From assembly GCA_016290295.1 (NCBI GenBank), contig JAEETJ010000011.1, positions 1-64,000 on the forward strand: a stretch of 64,000 nt of DNA. Direction: 5' to 3'. The position numbers were made by a program, and so were the translations under genes. Below the pieces are notes generated by a model that saw only the letters and a program-made list of their open reading frames with translations, made no database searches and was not told where the DNA came from. Source of the stretch: Bacteroidales bacterium. Lineage in GTDB: Bacteria > Bacteroidota > Bacteroidia > Bacteroidales > WCHB1-69. This document shows positions 53,707 to 61,701 of the stretch, piece after piece. Each line of letters begins with the position of its first letter. The stretch's first letter is position 1.

Positions 53707-55361
53707 ACCACCATTTTCAGGGTTTTGCGTTCCATATCCGACACAATGTCAATCAGATAGTGTCCTGACGTTTCCATCTGTCCCTCAAAGCGGTAGTTGC
53801 TTTGCCCCTTCCCACTCATCACCATTACTTTTTTCCCATCAGACGCATACACCGTCACGGTAACATCCTGTTCCATCGGATAAGCGATTTCCACCGTAAA
53901 CTTCCCGTGATTGGGGTTGGGGAATAGGTGGTAGGTGGAGGTGTGTTGGCCTTCGGGCTCTTGTTGGAGACTGCGTTTTTCCTCATTAAGGTACGGCTTC
54001 GCCGTAACATCTGCGTCACTACCCCGGCCTTCGGCCACCCCTTCTAAAAGAAGGGGAAAGGTATCGGCTGTGGCCATCCTGGGGGCTGCGTTCTCTTCTG
54101 GCATACGAACTGCGAAACAAAAGGCATCTCTGCCATTCATATCTGTATCCCAATGAATATTGTCGTATACAAAATAACCAAGGCTGTCATTTATAATCGG
54201 CCATACTATATCAATCTCCCATGCAAGGAAATCACCGCTGCCGCTTCGGTCTATCAGCAGCACAGGTACAACAGTGTCCCGCACGGCATTAGTGTCAAGC
54301 CACAAAAAAGTGTTATAGGTCATGACATCACCTGTGGCCTGCATCATACTGCGTCCAATGACCTCGTAGGTGTAGCCGTCCTGGGTGTATAGGGTAGAAA
54401 TGGGCCATGGAGCAGTTCCATCACTACCCCAGCCTTCGGCCACCCCTTCTAAGAGAAGGGGAATAGTGTCACCTGCATTCTCTTCATTGTCAAATATTTG
54501 CATGCCCATGATAAGGAAATCCCCATTGGCAATAATGGAAGTATTCTCCTCATTGGTATTCGCCAAACTGCCAATGCCCATTATGATTTGTCCGTCTACA
54601 AAATAAGTTTGCTTCTGATACAAACCCGTACTGTCATCTCTGCCCAATCCAGCAATAGTACCGCAATAGTCCGGATAGTCTGTGTAATCCCATATCACAT
54701 TCTTTCTGCTGTCAAGGTAGTCTGTCTGCGCCAGAGTGATGCCATATTTCACGGCCAAATAGCTAATCCATTGGATGACAGCGGTGTCGCTGATGCGGTG
54801 GTCGAAATACAACGCCTCCGCTATCTTGCCATTTAAAGGCAGGGAATCCGCCATGCAAAGTGTCAGCATGGGAGAAGTCGTCTCCGGTGTGCGCCATGAT
54901 TGAGCCAAATAGTTGATGACAGGCTTCATTCTGTTTATGCTGTCATATATGATTTGCCCGTTGTCGTTCAGTATGCGTTGGGTAGTCTGTCCAACACGCC
55001 TGGCGGAGTCTATCTGTAGTTGCCACAGGGCGTTCTCCGCAGTGCTGTCGTAAGTCTCATAGACCACAATCACATCCGCCTGTCTGGAATCATTGGTTCC
55101 AACAGGCAGGCTGAAATACTCCCCATTGGAGAACTCAAAACATTTGTTGAAGTTCATGAGGGAGTGACAATGGGGCATTATCCCCGACCGCGGGGTAGCG
55201 TGATATCCATGGCTCGAAATGTCACGCCATACGGTATCTCCCTGCCGTATGCTGTCGGCCCGGAGCCAACAAGTGGGAGTCATCACATCCTTCTGCGAAA
55301 ATGTGGTCAGGACGGAGAGTATACACCAAATAATCAGAAATGTAGTTCTAAGCTTATTCAT
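53700..55361 (-). CDS. T9SS-sorted surface protein (DUF8202-like) with C-terminal sorting domain
   Basis: This 553-residue secreted protein has a signal peptide (residues 1-22). Its central region has LamG/DUF8202-like features (CWLRADSI, WRDISSHGYHATP, WDYTDYPDYCGTIAGLGRDD, LYQKQTYFVDGQIIMGIG). The C-terminal type A T9SS sorting domain (about 478-553) starts YHLFPNPNHGKFTVEIAYP and ends LKMVVN. Two copies of a 40-bp hairpin repeat lie in frame and give near-identical peptides PLLLEGVAEG(W/R)GSD at about 300 and 435. Its start overlaps the lipoprotein stop by 8 bases and the RHS gene follows, so it may display, anchor or help export the giant protein; that link is inference. Confidence 0.85.
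   Translation of the reverse strand: MNKLRTTFLIIWCILSVLTTFSQKDVMTPTCWLRADSIRQGDTVWRDISSHGYHATPRSGIMPHCHSLMNFNKCFEFSNGEYFSLPVGTNDSRQADVIVVYETYDSTAENALWQLQIDSARRVGQTTQRILNDNGQIIYDSINRMKPVINYLAQSWRTPETTSPMLTLCMADSLPLNGKIAEALYFDHRISDTAVIQWISYLAVKYGITLAQTDYLDSRKNVIWDYTDYPDYCGTIAGLGRDDSTGLYQKQTYFVDGQIIMGIGSLANTNEENTSIIANGDFLIMGMQIFDNEENAGDTIPLLLEGVAEGWGSDGTAPWPISTLYTQDGYTYEVIGRSMMQATGDVMTYNTFLWLDTNAVRDTVVPVLLIDRSGSGDFLAWEIDIVWPIINDSLGYFVYDNIHWDTDMNGRDAFCFAVRMPEENAAPRMATADTFPLLLEGVAEGRGSDADVTAKPYLNEEKRSLQQEPEGQHTSTYHLFPNPNHGKFTVEIAYPMEQDVTVTVYASDGKKVMVMSGKGQSNYRFEGQMETSGHYLIDIVSDMERKTLKMVVN
53992..54006. repeat. Short palindrome in the T9SS gene
   Basis: TACGGC and GCCGTA flank a TTC loop. It lies 10 bases from the 40-bp repeat copy at 54017 and is in coding DNA, encoding part of the linker before the sorting domain. 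It may be part of the same inserted element. Confidence 0.5.
54017..54056. repeat. 40-bp in-frame hairpin repeat (copy 1) in the T9SS gene
   Basis: The repeat contains GGCCTTCGGCC and the stem-loop CCCCTTCTAAAAGAAGGGG. It matches the copy at 54422-54461 at 38 of 40 positions. It encodes PLLLEGVAEGRGSD in the linker before the sorting domain. Confidence 0.8.
54422..54461. repeat. 40-bp in-frame hairpin repeat (copy 2) in the T9SS gene
   Basis: This copy differs from the one at 54017 at two positions (one in the first arm, one in the loop region). It encodes PLLLEGVAEGWGSD in the body of the same protein, in the same frame. Confidence 0.8.
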
Positions 55362-55851
55362 TATCGTATACTTGTGTGTTGCTATAATACAAATTATTGA
55401 AAGTGAACTGTCTGCTCACAGAATCCCTAAAGACCAACTGGGCGGGGATGTTTAGCCATAAGTCATCTGTTTTATTAGAATTCTCCACAAACAATGACCT
55501 TGAGGGCATGTTGAAGAAATCCTCATCGGTCAGGGCCGTGCTGTCAATAGTGGTAGCCGTGTAATTGTTCGTACTGATTTGCACAATATTAACAGTGGCA
55601 CTGGCCGCACAGGCATTTCCATAACTCATACATTCAAAATGTGTCCATTGTCCATTAACAAGAATACATCTTCCTTTACAATCAGACACAGAATGCCCTA
55701 CAGCAATAATAAACAAATAATTACATTCCTTTGCATCACTATTCAATAATACTGCAGAGGATTCATGAACTGCCGTTTGTGTTTTTTCTGCTTTGTGACA
55801 AGAGCCCAGTGATAAAACCAAACATAACCCGATAAATAATGTCTTTTTCAT
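55354..55851 (-). CDS. Small lipoprotein heading the RHS operon
   Basis: This 165-residue protein has a lipobox LGSC at Cys18. The mature part is cysteine-containing (CNYLFIIAVG, DCKGRCILVN, HFECMSYGNACAAS), so disulfides are possible. No family is recognised. Its stop overlaps the T9SS gene start by 8 bases, so it is translationally linked to that gene and to the RHS toxin. It could be a surface anchor or assembly factor for the toxin complex; that is a guess. Confidence 0.65.
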   Translation of the reverse strand: MKKTLFIGLCLVLSLGSCHKAEKTQTAVHESSAVLLNSDAKECNYLFIIAVGHSVSDCKGRCILVNGQWTHFECMSYGNACAASATVNIVQISTNNYTATTIDSTALTDEDFFNMPSRSLFVENSNKTDDLWLNIPAQLVFRDSVSRQFTFNNLYYSNTQVYDNE

Positions 55852-55892
55852 ACGTTTTTTTCTTCAAAATTCTAAAAAATTTCATGCCTTTT

Positions 55893-55941
55893 TTGCTGTT
55901 TTCGAAATTATGCCGAAATTATGCCGAAAAAAAAACAGCAA
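55893..55941. promoter_or_regulatory. Putative operator between the lipoprotein operon and the LytTR regulator
   Basis: Inverted arms TTGCTGTTTT (55893-55902) and AAAACAGCAA (55932-55941) enclose two perfect tandem copies of an 11-mer, CGAAATTATGC (55903-55913 and 55914-55924), followed by CGAAA. Eleven-base tandem copies sit on the same face of the helix. LytTR proteins usually bind direct repeats, so this is a reasonable autoregulatory or operon operator; no binding is shown. Confidence 0.5.
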
Positions 55942-55955
55942 GTTGATAAAAAGTG

Positions 55956-55963
55956 TATTTTTG
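55956..55963 (+). promoter_or_regulatory. -7 promoter element TATTTTTG for the LytTR regulator
   Basis: This exact TAnnTTTG match lies 18 bases before the ATG at 55982 and just downstream of the tandem 11-mers. A TTG at 55943-55945 is too close (10 bases) to be a normal -33 element. Confidence 0.45.
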
Positions 55964-55981
55964 TATTTGTTTTAACGTGCA

Positions 55982-57166
55982 ATGAAAACTAAAATGAAAA
56001 AACAAAATTTGTTCAAAATAATTTGTCACATAACTTTTATACTGGGGCTTTTGTGGTGTTTTCAAAGTTTTTCTTTTCTTAGACCAGCACCCTATGGAGC
56101 TATATATAAAGAATGTATTGTAGCTCTTGTGTTGTTGTTAATGTTGTATATTAATTACTTAGTGTTTATTCCTAAGCTTTTTTTGAAAAGAAAATATGAT
56201 TTGTTCCTGATATTATCATTAACCAGTGTTTTCGCTGCAACCGCAGTGGAAATGATTTATTTAATTCCCGATATAAAAGATTGTTACCCTGCTTCTTTTA
56301 CCGAACAGGAAAAATGTAATGCGATTATAATGCACTCCTTTTTTGTCTGTGGTAGAAATATGGCTTTCCTGTTGTTTTTCTTTATTTTAAGAATTCTTGA
56401 AAATGAAAAACGTACTTTGGAAAGAGAAAGAAATGCCTTAATGGAACTGAAAGGGGAAATTTGTATTCCCAATGGCAAAGATGGCATGAAGATAATCAAT
56501 ATTTCCGATATTTTTTATCTTTCTCACGAACGGAATTATACATACATATATACTATGGACGGCTGTAGATATTGTCAATACATTTCCCTGTCGAAGAGGG
56601 AAAATTTGTTGCCGAAAGATCTTTTTTGTCGCATTAACAGAAATGTAATTGTTCCTATTATCAGAATTGTAAAAGTTGCAGAAACTTCAGTTACTATCTT
56701 TGGTGGAGATCCTGCTTGTGAACACTCTTTCAATGTATCCGAAAAGTATGCTTTGGATGTGAAAAATAAAATAAATGAAGGTGGCGGTTTAAAGTCAAAA
56801 AATGGCGGTTTAAATCATATTCAAGCGCCAAAAACTATGGATTCAAGGGATATATTTGACGAATTTGGCGGTTTAAAAACAATTGATTTGGAAGAATTCA
56901 ATCGAATTATTGCCAAGGATAAAGTTCTATTGACGCTTTGTCAAATACTTGCACGAAAGGAGTCTGTAAACATGAAGACCTATATGGAAGAGATGAATGT
57001 TCCGCTCAGAACCATTGAACGAAAAATGAAATACCTAAAAGAAAACCATATTATCAGACATGAGGGTGCGCGCAAAAACGGGAATTACGCCTTCACTCCA
57101 TACGTTTCCGAAGAGGTGAAAGCGTGGTTAATAAATAAAGAGGATTGTCAGCTTTTGAACGAATAA
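55982..57166 (+). CDS. Membrane-bound LytTR regulator with C-terminal winged helix
   Basis: This 394-residue protein has four transmembrane helices in the first roughly 130 residues. A LytTR-type DNA-binding domain follows (about 150-255, ISDIFYLSHERNYTYIYTMDG and FCRINRNVIVPIIRIV), then a linker with three repeated (D)GGLK/N motifs. A winged helix ends the chain (about 305-385, SVNMKTYMEEMNVPLRTIERK, then LKENHIIRHEGARKNGNYAF), like the C-terminal HTH of AlbA_2/RecG-type proteins. It is divergent from the RHS operon with shared regulatory DNA, so it probably controls that operon in response to an envelope or extracellular signal. Having two DNA-binding domains on one membrane protein is unusual. 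Confidence 0.8.
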   Translation: MKTKMKKQNLFKIICHITFILGLLWCFQSFSFLRPAPYGAIYKECIVALVLLLMLYINYLVFIPKLFLKRKYDLFLILSLTSVFAATAVEMIYLIPDIKDCYPASFTEQEKCNAIIMHSFFVCGRNMAFLLFFFILRILENEKRTLERERNALMELKGEICIPNGKDGMKIINISDIFYLSHERNYTYIYTMDGCRYCQYISLSKRENLLPKDLFCRINRNVIVPIIRIVKVAETSVTIFGGDPACEHSFNVSEKYALDVKNKINEGGGLKSKNGGLNHIQAPKTMDSRDIFDEFGGLKTIDLEEFNRIIAKDKVLLTLCQILARKESVNMKTYMEEMNVPLRTIERKMKYLKENHIIRHEGARKNGNYAFTPYVSEEVKAWLINKEDCQLLNE

Positions 57167-57187
57167 TAGAGGGGAAAAGGGGTAACT

Positions 57188-58141
57188 TTAACGCCGGATC
57201 AGTACCACCCCTTTCCGTACCTCATTGATGTTGTTAATGCTGTACATGAATTGGTAATAATAGGTGCCGTCGGGCAGGTTGGCGCCATCCCAGCTGTTGT
57301 CGTATTGGCTGCTCTGGAATACCGTCTGGCCTTTCTGGTCTTTCACCATCAACATCCGTTTGTCGCATTGCTCCAAGCCATTGATGACAAAGTGGTCGTT
57401 CTTGCCGTCACCGTTGGGGGTGAAGATGTTGGGAATCTCTATGACAACAGGGCGTGAATATCCGAAATCTTCAGGATTGATACTGGTTTCCGGATGGCTC
57501 TCCACTGCATTATTCGTATTGTCTTCTGTTTTTTCTATCGGCTTTGGTTGAGGATTGCTGCTTGCCGTATTATTTTGTGCTTGAGTGTTTTGTGCACTTG
57601 AAGCGGGGGTTGGAGATGGGGTGGAAACTGGGTTGGTGACAGGGGTTGTGGCTGTTGTTGGATGGGTTGTGATTGTGTTGGAAGGGGTAGGAGTGGGTTC
57701 TGCTGTGTTGGCAGGGTTAGAGCTGTTTATATCAGCAGTTTTTTCTGTATCATCGGGTTTCTCGGCAGGAGAGTTGCTCTGATTTGTATTTTGTGTTGCG
57801 CTTTCGTTTTCTACCAGATATATATCAGTATTGTCGGCTGAAATGCTGTCGCTGACGCTGATTTGGGTGGGATTGTCAGCGGTAAGTTGGTTCTCTGTTA
57901 CAGCATCGTTTTTCAGCAGGGAAACGGTGGTCACTGTAACCACGGTAACCACTACTGCTGCGGAGCCGATGATGGCGGCTAATTTTCCGGCGGCAATGGT
58001 TCCTTTGGTGGCGGCAGTAGCCGTAGACCCGCCTGCAGCGGTTCCAGCTGCTGGCAACTGCGAGGCGATGTTCTCCCAACAACGGGGTGTGGGAGTCTCC
58101 TGCACTTGTTCCACTATATCTTTCAGCTTGCTCATATTCAT
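57188..58141 (-). CDS. Anti-sigma-like membrane protein fused to a gliding/T9SS type-B C-terminal domain
   Basis: This 317-residue protein has a cytoplasmic N-terminus resembling Bacteroidota anti-sigma tails (KLKDIVEQVQETPTPRCWENI), a single helix (about 54-75, AAIIGSAAVVVTVVTVTTVSLL), and a roughly 140-residue Ser/Thr/Pro/Asn-rich linker. It ends in a CHU_C gliding motility-associated domain (IFTPNGDGKNDHFVINGLEQ, then DGTYYYQFMY). Its ATG overlaps the sigma factor stop. The layout suggests a transmembrane anti-sigma factor whose outside part can interact with T9SS or gliding machinery. Type-B domains normally drive secretion, so it is unclear whether this one is exported or acts as a sensor. 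Confidence 0.8.
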   Translation of the reverse strand: MNMSKLKDIVEQVQETPTPRCWENIASQLPAAGTAAGGSTATAATKGTIAAGKLAAIIGSAAVVVTVVTVTTVSLLKNDAVTENQLTADNPTQISVSDSISADNTDIYLVENESATQNTNQSNSPAEKPDDTEKTADINSSNPANTAEPTPTPSNTITTHPTTATTPVTNPVSTPSPTPASSAQNTQAQNNTASSNPQPKPIEKTEDNTNNAVESHPETSINPEDFGYSRPVVIEIPNIFTPNGDGKNDHFVINGLEQCDKRMLMVKDQKGQTVFQSSQYDNSWDGANLPDGTYYYQFMYSINNINEVRKGVVLIRR

Positions 58142-58689
58142 ATTTTGTTTTTGTCTTCGTCTTTGATTTTATCTGTGATCCATTTCTTTGCCCTCAAAAA
58201 ATGCACCCTCGCATTGTTTTCCGATATGGCCAATTCTTGTCCTATTTCCTTAAAACTGTATTCCTCAAATACCCTTAAATTGAATACCATTTTGAACATG
58301 TCAGGCATGGACTGTATGATCTCAATGATTTTTCTTCCAGTCATTGTCGTCTCTATGTCTGCCGTGTCGTCGGCTATTTCCACATCCGCATCGATAATGT
58401 CATAATGGTATCTTTTATGGTTGACACGGAAATTTGAAATGGCCTTGTTGACCATGATTTGCCGGATCCAGAATTCCAAAGAACAGGTTCGTTTAAATTC
58501 ACCAATATGCGTAAAAACTTGCATAAACCCCTCTATCATAATATCTTCCGCCTCGTGTTTGGTGACCGCATAACGCATGCATACGGCCAGCATCTTCGGG
58601 GCGAAAGTATCGTACAATTCCTGCTGGCTTTTTCTGTCGTTATGCAGACAGCCATCAATCAGGTTTGTATAGTCGTACGTAGTTTTCAC
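58138..58689 (-). CDS. ECF RNA polymerase sigma factor
   Basis: This 183-residue sigma-70 family ECF factor has region 2 (about 25-92, LYDTFAPKMLAVCMRYAVTKHEAEDIMIEGF) and region 4 (about 125-175, with MVFNLRVFEEYSFKEIGQELAISENNARVHF). It is transcribed just ahead of the overlapping membrane protein that probably controls it. It resembles the Bacteroidota SigX/RpoE group. The regulon is unknown; the CHU_C domain on its partner hints at envelope or T9SS cues. Confidence 0.9.
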   Translation of the reverse strand: MKTTYDYTNLIDGCLHNDRKSQQELYDTFAPKMLAVCMRYAVTKHEAEDIMIEGFMQVFTHIGEFKRTCSLEFWIRQIMVNKAISNFRVNHKRYHYDIIDADVEIADDTADIETTMTGRKIIEIIQSMPDMFKMVFNLRVFEEYSFKEIGQELAISENNARVHFLRAKKWITDKIKDEDKNKI

Positions 58690-58742
58690 AACAACAAGAC
58701 GCTTTAAACCGTCAAAACGTTACAGCAAAAATGAAATTTTTT

Positions 58743-59720
58743 TTATTTCACTGATTTTACGATAGCTTCAACCTCCCGGAGATAGTCGCGTTTGTTCTCT
58801 TGAGGGGCATATACAAAGCCGTCAACGGTAATGCAATATTGCTTATCTGCAGTGAGATAGGTGAGGCTATAGAAGGGTCCGCCCATGTGGTCGCCGACAC
58901 TCTCCCACAGACCTCTCATCTCAAGTCCTTTCTTGCTGCCGATTTGGGTTGGGTTCACAATGGGGAAGCCGAATTTCTGGGTAATGATGGGATAGGCACC
59001 TTTCACAGCACCTGGAATATGGCGTTTGGTGATGGTGTCGCGCATGGCGATGACATTGGCTTCCGTCAATTCGTAAGCCGGCATCCTGTAAACCATGATA
59101 AAACGGTCGTTTTTGGTGGTCCTGAAACGCAACCACAGGAAATCATCCGTTCGGTTGGCGATGAAATAGTGCATGGGCACAGCCAAGGATATGTCGAACA
59201 TCTCCTTCAAGGTTTTTTTAATGGTGGGTTCTAATTCACGATTGAAAGCATACTGAACACGCTTTAAGTCATTGTCATACAGCAATTCAAGAATAGTATC
59301 CACATGGGTTCTGAACAGGTTGAGGCAGGAATCCACATCGTTACCTGCGATTTTGATATAGACCTGAGGATTGGACCATGCGTTCCGCTCAAACGAAATG
59401 ATGTTGTTATTGTATTTCGGACTGAAATCGAAATGGACAATATTGCGGTGACGCACAAATTTAGAGGTGAAATCAGCTGCCTGGAAGTGCAACACATCAA
59501 ACATGGGTTCTATCTGATTGATCGCGGGTTGTGCTTGCTCAAAGCATTTTATCACTTCCTGTTCCTGGTCTTCGGAGAAATATTTGTCATCCATGACCAA
59601 CAGCATTTCCCCTGCTTTGCCGTTGGAAAAATTATCGACTTTGAAGCTGCCCACTTTTTTCTGCTCGCAGGAGGTCAGCATAAAGATTACTGCTAATAAG
59701 GCAAAGAATATTTTTTTCAT
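58743..59720 (-). CDS. DUF4837-family lipoprotein
   Basis: This protein is 325 residues from the ATG at 59720, with the leader MKKIFFALLAVIFMLTSC and a lipobox LTSC. I reject a longer frame starting at 59795, which overlaps purB and puts 25 unrelated residues before a perfect lipoprotein leader. The mature protein begins with the DUF4837 pattern NGKAGEMLLVMDDKYF and contains DRFIMVYRMPAYELTEANVI. The family is Bacteroidota-specific and of unknown function. It follows purB and may end that operon. Confidence 0.82.
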   Translation of the reverse strand: MKKIFFALLAVIFMLTSCEQKKVGSFKVDNFSNGKAGEMLLVMDDKYFSEDQEQEVIKCFEQAQPAINQIEPMFDVLHFQAADFTSKFVRHRNIVHFDFSPKYNNNIISFERNAWSNPQVYIKIAGNDVDSCLNLFRTHVDTILELLYDNDLKRVQYAFNRELEPTIKKTLKEMFDISLAVPMHYFIANRTDDFLWLRFRTTKNDRFIMVYRMPAYELTEANVIAMRDTITKRHIPGAVKGAYPIITQKFGFPIVNPTQIGSKKGLEMRGLWESVGDHMGGPFYSLTYLTADKQYCITVDGFVYAPQENKRDYLREVEAIVKSVK

Positions 59721-59778
59721 GATTAATGGTTTTTGTTGATAAATATTTGTGTGATAATATTTTACTCCGAATAAAGTT

Positions 59779-61074
59779 TTACTCTCCAAAAACACGTTTG
59801 AAAATCAAATCCACGTTTTTGAGGTAATATTCGAGGGTGAAACAACTGTTTAACTCTTCTTCGTTGAGGTATTTGCGCACTTCCTCGTTTTGTTCGAGCA
59901 GCTCTTTGTAATCCTTTCCGTCGAACCAGGCAGTCATGGCAATAGGTTGCACAAGATCGTAGGCATTTTCACGTGACAGACCTTTGCCAATCAGGGTAGT
60001 CATCACCCGCTGGGCAAAGATGACTTTGTGAGTTAAGTATATGTTTTTCAGCATGTTTTCCGGGAAGACAACCAGATTTTCCAAGATGCCGGAGAAGCGG
60101 TTGAGCATGTAGTCAAGCAGGATAGTGGCATCGGGTAGGATGATGCGTTCGGCAGAGGAGTGGGAGATGTCGCGTTCGTGCCACAGGGCAATATCCTCGT
60201 AAGAGGTAATCATGTAGCCACGGAGCACGCGGGCACAGCCGCACATGTTCTCGCTGCTGATGGGGTTGCGCTTGTGGGGCATGGCGGACGAGCCTTTCTG
60301 TCCCTTGCCGAATTTCTCTTCAGCCTCGCGCAATTCAGTGCGTTGCCAATGACGCACTTCGGTGGCCATTTTCTCGATGCATGCGCCAATCAAGGCCAAG
60401 GTGGCAATATAATGGGCATGACGGTCACGCTGCAAGGTCTGGGTGGAAATCTTGGCGGAGTTGATACCCAATTGCTCGCATACATAGTCCTGCACGAAGG
60501 CAGGGGCATTGGCGAAATTGCCTACAGCACCGCTTACTTTGCCACATTCCACATCGGCGGCGGCATCCTCGAAGCGGGCCATGTTGCGTTGCATATCCTC
60601 AAACCACAAAGCCCATTTCAAACCCAAAGAGGTGATGTCGGCATGCACACCATGGGTACGGCCGATACAAGGGGTGTCTTTGAATTCGTAAGCGCGTTTT
60701 TTCAGGATGGCCGACATGCGTTTCAGGTCTTCCCGCAGGATGTTGTTGGCTTGTTTGAGCAGGTAACCATTGGCGGTATCCACCACGTCGGTGCTGGTCA
60801 TGCCGTAATGCACCCATTTTTTTTCTTCTCCCAGGCTTTCGCTGACGGTACGGGTGAAAGCCACAATGTCGTGTTTGGTCTCTTTCTCGATCTCGTAAAT
60901 ACGCTGAATGTCGAAGCGGGCATTTTGACGCAGCAGTTCCACATCGTGCTCGGGAATAACCCCTAATTTGCTCCATGCGGCAGCGGCTTCGATTTCAACT
61001 TTAAGGTAGCTGTTGAATTTGTTTTCTTCTGTCCAAACGGCGCTCATCTCAGGGCGCGAATATCTTGGTATCAT
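59779..61074 (-). CDS. purB: Adenylosuccinate lyase
   Basis: This homotetrameric enzyme of the fumarase/aspartase superfamily acts twice in purine synthesis, on SAICAR and on adenylosuccinate. It has GRTHGVHA (His141, general acid), HYGMTSTDVVDT (90-100) and the catalytic-loop signature GSSAMPHKRNP at 261-271. The 431-residue length is normal for the bacterial short form. The FAH-like gene ends 6 bases upstream, giving a compact operon with the PorT-like and ruvB genes. Confidence 0.97.
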   Translation of the reverse strand: MIPRYSRPEMSAVWTEENKFNSYLKVEIEAAAAWSKLGVIPEHDVELLRQNARFDIQRIYEIEKETKHDIVAFTRTVSESLGEEKKWVHYGMTSTDVVDTANGYLLKQANNILREDLKRMSAILKKRAYEFKDTPCIGRTHGVHADITSLGLKWALWFEDMQRNMARFEDAAADVECGKVSGAVGNFANAPAFVQDYVCEQLGINSAKISTQTLQRDRHAHYIATLALIGACIEKMATEVRHWQRTELREAEEKFGKGQKGSSAMPHKRNPISSENMCGCARVLRGYMITSYEDIALWHERDISHSSAERIILPDATILLDYMLNRFSGILENLVVFPENMLKNIYLTHKVIFAQRVMTTLIGKGLSRENAYDLVQPIAMTAWFDGKDYKELLEQNEEVRKYLNEEELNSCFTLEYYLKNVDLIFKRVFGE

Positions 61075-61080
61075 ATCAGT

Positions 61081-61692
61081 TTATTTTATTTTGAAATCTA
61101 AGAATTTTTCTTCCCCGATAAAGCCTTGCAACCTGTCGTTGATGGCTACTTTTCCTACGCCCTCAGGGGTTCCGGTGAAAATGATGTCCCCGATTTTTAA
61201 AGTCATGAATTTCGACACATGGCAGATGATGTCATCGATGGAGAAAAGCATGTCTTTGCTATTGCCGTGTTGTACGCACTGGTCGTTGAGTAACAGTTTG
61301 AAATCCAAATTGTTGAGCTCACCAAAATGCTCTTTCTCCACAAATTTACTGATGACCGCCGAGCCGTCAAATGCCTTGGCAATTTCCCAAGGGTTGCCTT
61401 CGGCTACGCATTTTCTTTGTAAGTCTCTGGCTGTGAAGTCAATACCCAAACCGATGGCATCATAATAAGTATGGGCGAATTTAGGCTGGATACATTTGCC
61501 CACCTTGCATATACGGAAAATCAGTTCCACTTCATGATGAATCTCTTCTGAGAAGTCTGGCAGAAAAAATGGACGGTTACGAATGATGATGGAGGAGTCC
61601 GGTTTCATGAAAAAAACAGGCTCGGCAGGACGTTGCCGGTCCAATTCCTGGATATGTTTCAGGTAATTCTTGCCAATACAGATGATTTTCAT
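61081..61692 (-). CDS. Fumarylacetoacetate hydrolase-family protein
   Basis: This 203-residue FAH-fold protein has the metal-binding HHEVELIFRI motif (Glu-x-Glu) and GLGIDFTARDLQ, followed by the C-terminal GDIIFTGTPEGVG loop. It is a minimal single-domain member, like YcgM/FahA-type acylpyruvases or oxaloacetate decarboxylases. The exact substrate cannot be told from sequence. It lies 9 bases from the PorT-like gene and 6 bases from purB, which suggests cotranscription rather than a common pathway. Confidence 0.88.
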   Translation of the reverse strand: MKIICIGKNYLKHIQELDRQRPAEPVFFMKPDSSIIIRNRPFFLPDFSEEIHHEVELIFRICKVGKCIQPKFAHTYYDAIGLGIDFTARDLQRKCVAEGNPWEIAKAFDGSAVISKFVEKEHFGELNNLDFKLLLNDQCVQHGNSKDMLFSIDDIICHVSKFMTLKIGDIIFTGTPEGVGKVAINDRLQGFIGEEKFLDFKIK

Positions 61693-61701
61693 GCTTGAAT
61701 G

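Noticed and set aside
39352..57170. Possible insertion sequence or integrase driving the island
   Set aside because: No transposase, recombinase or attachment-site duplication could be found. The island's movement, if any, must rely on recombination between shared cores or repeats.
59721..59795. 25-codon N-terminal extension of the DUF4837 frame
   Set aside because: It overlaps the purB coding region and precedes a perfect lipoprotein signal that must be N-terminal.
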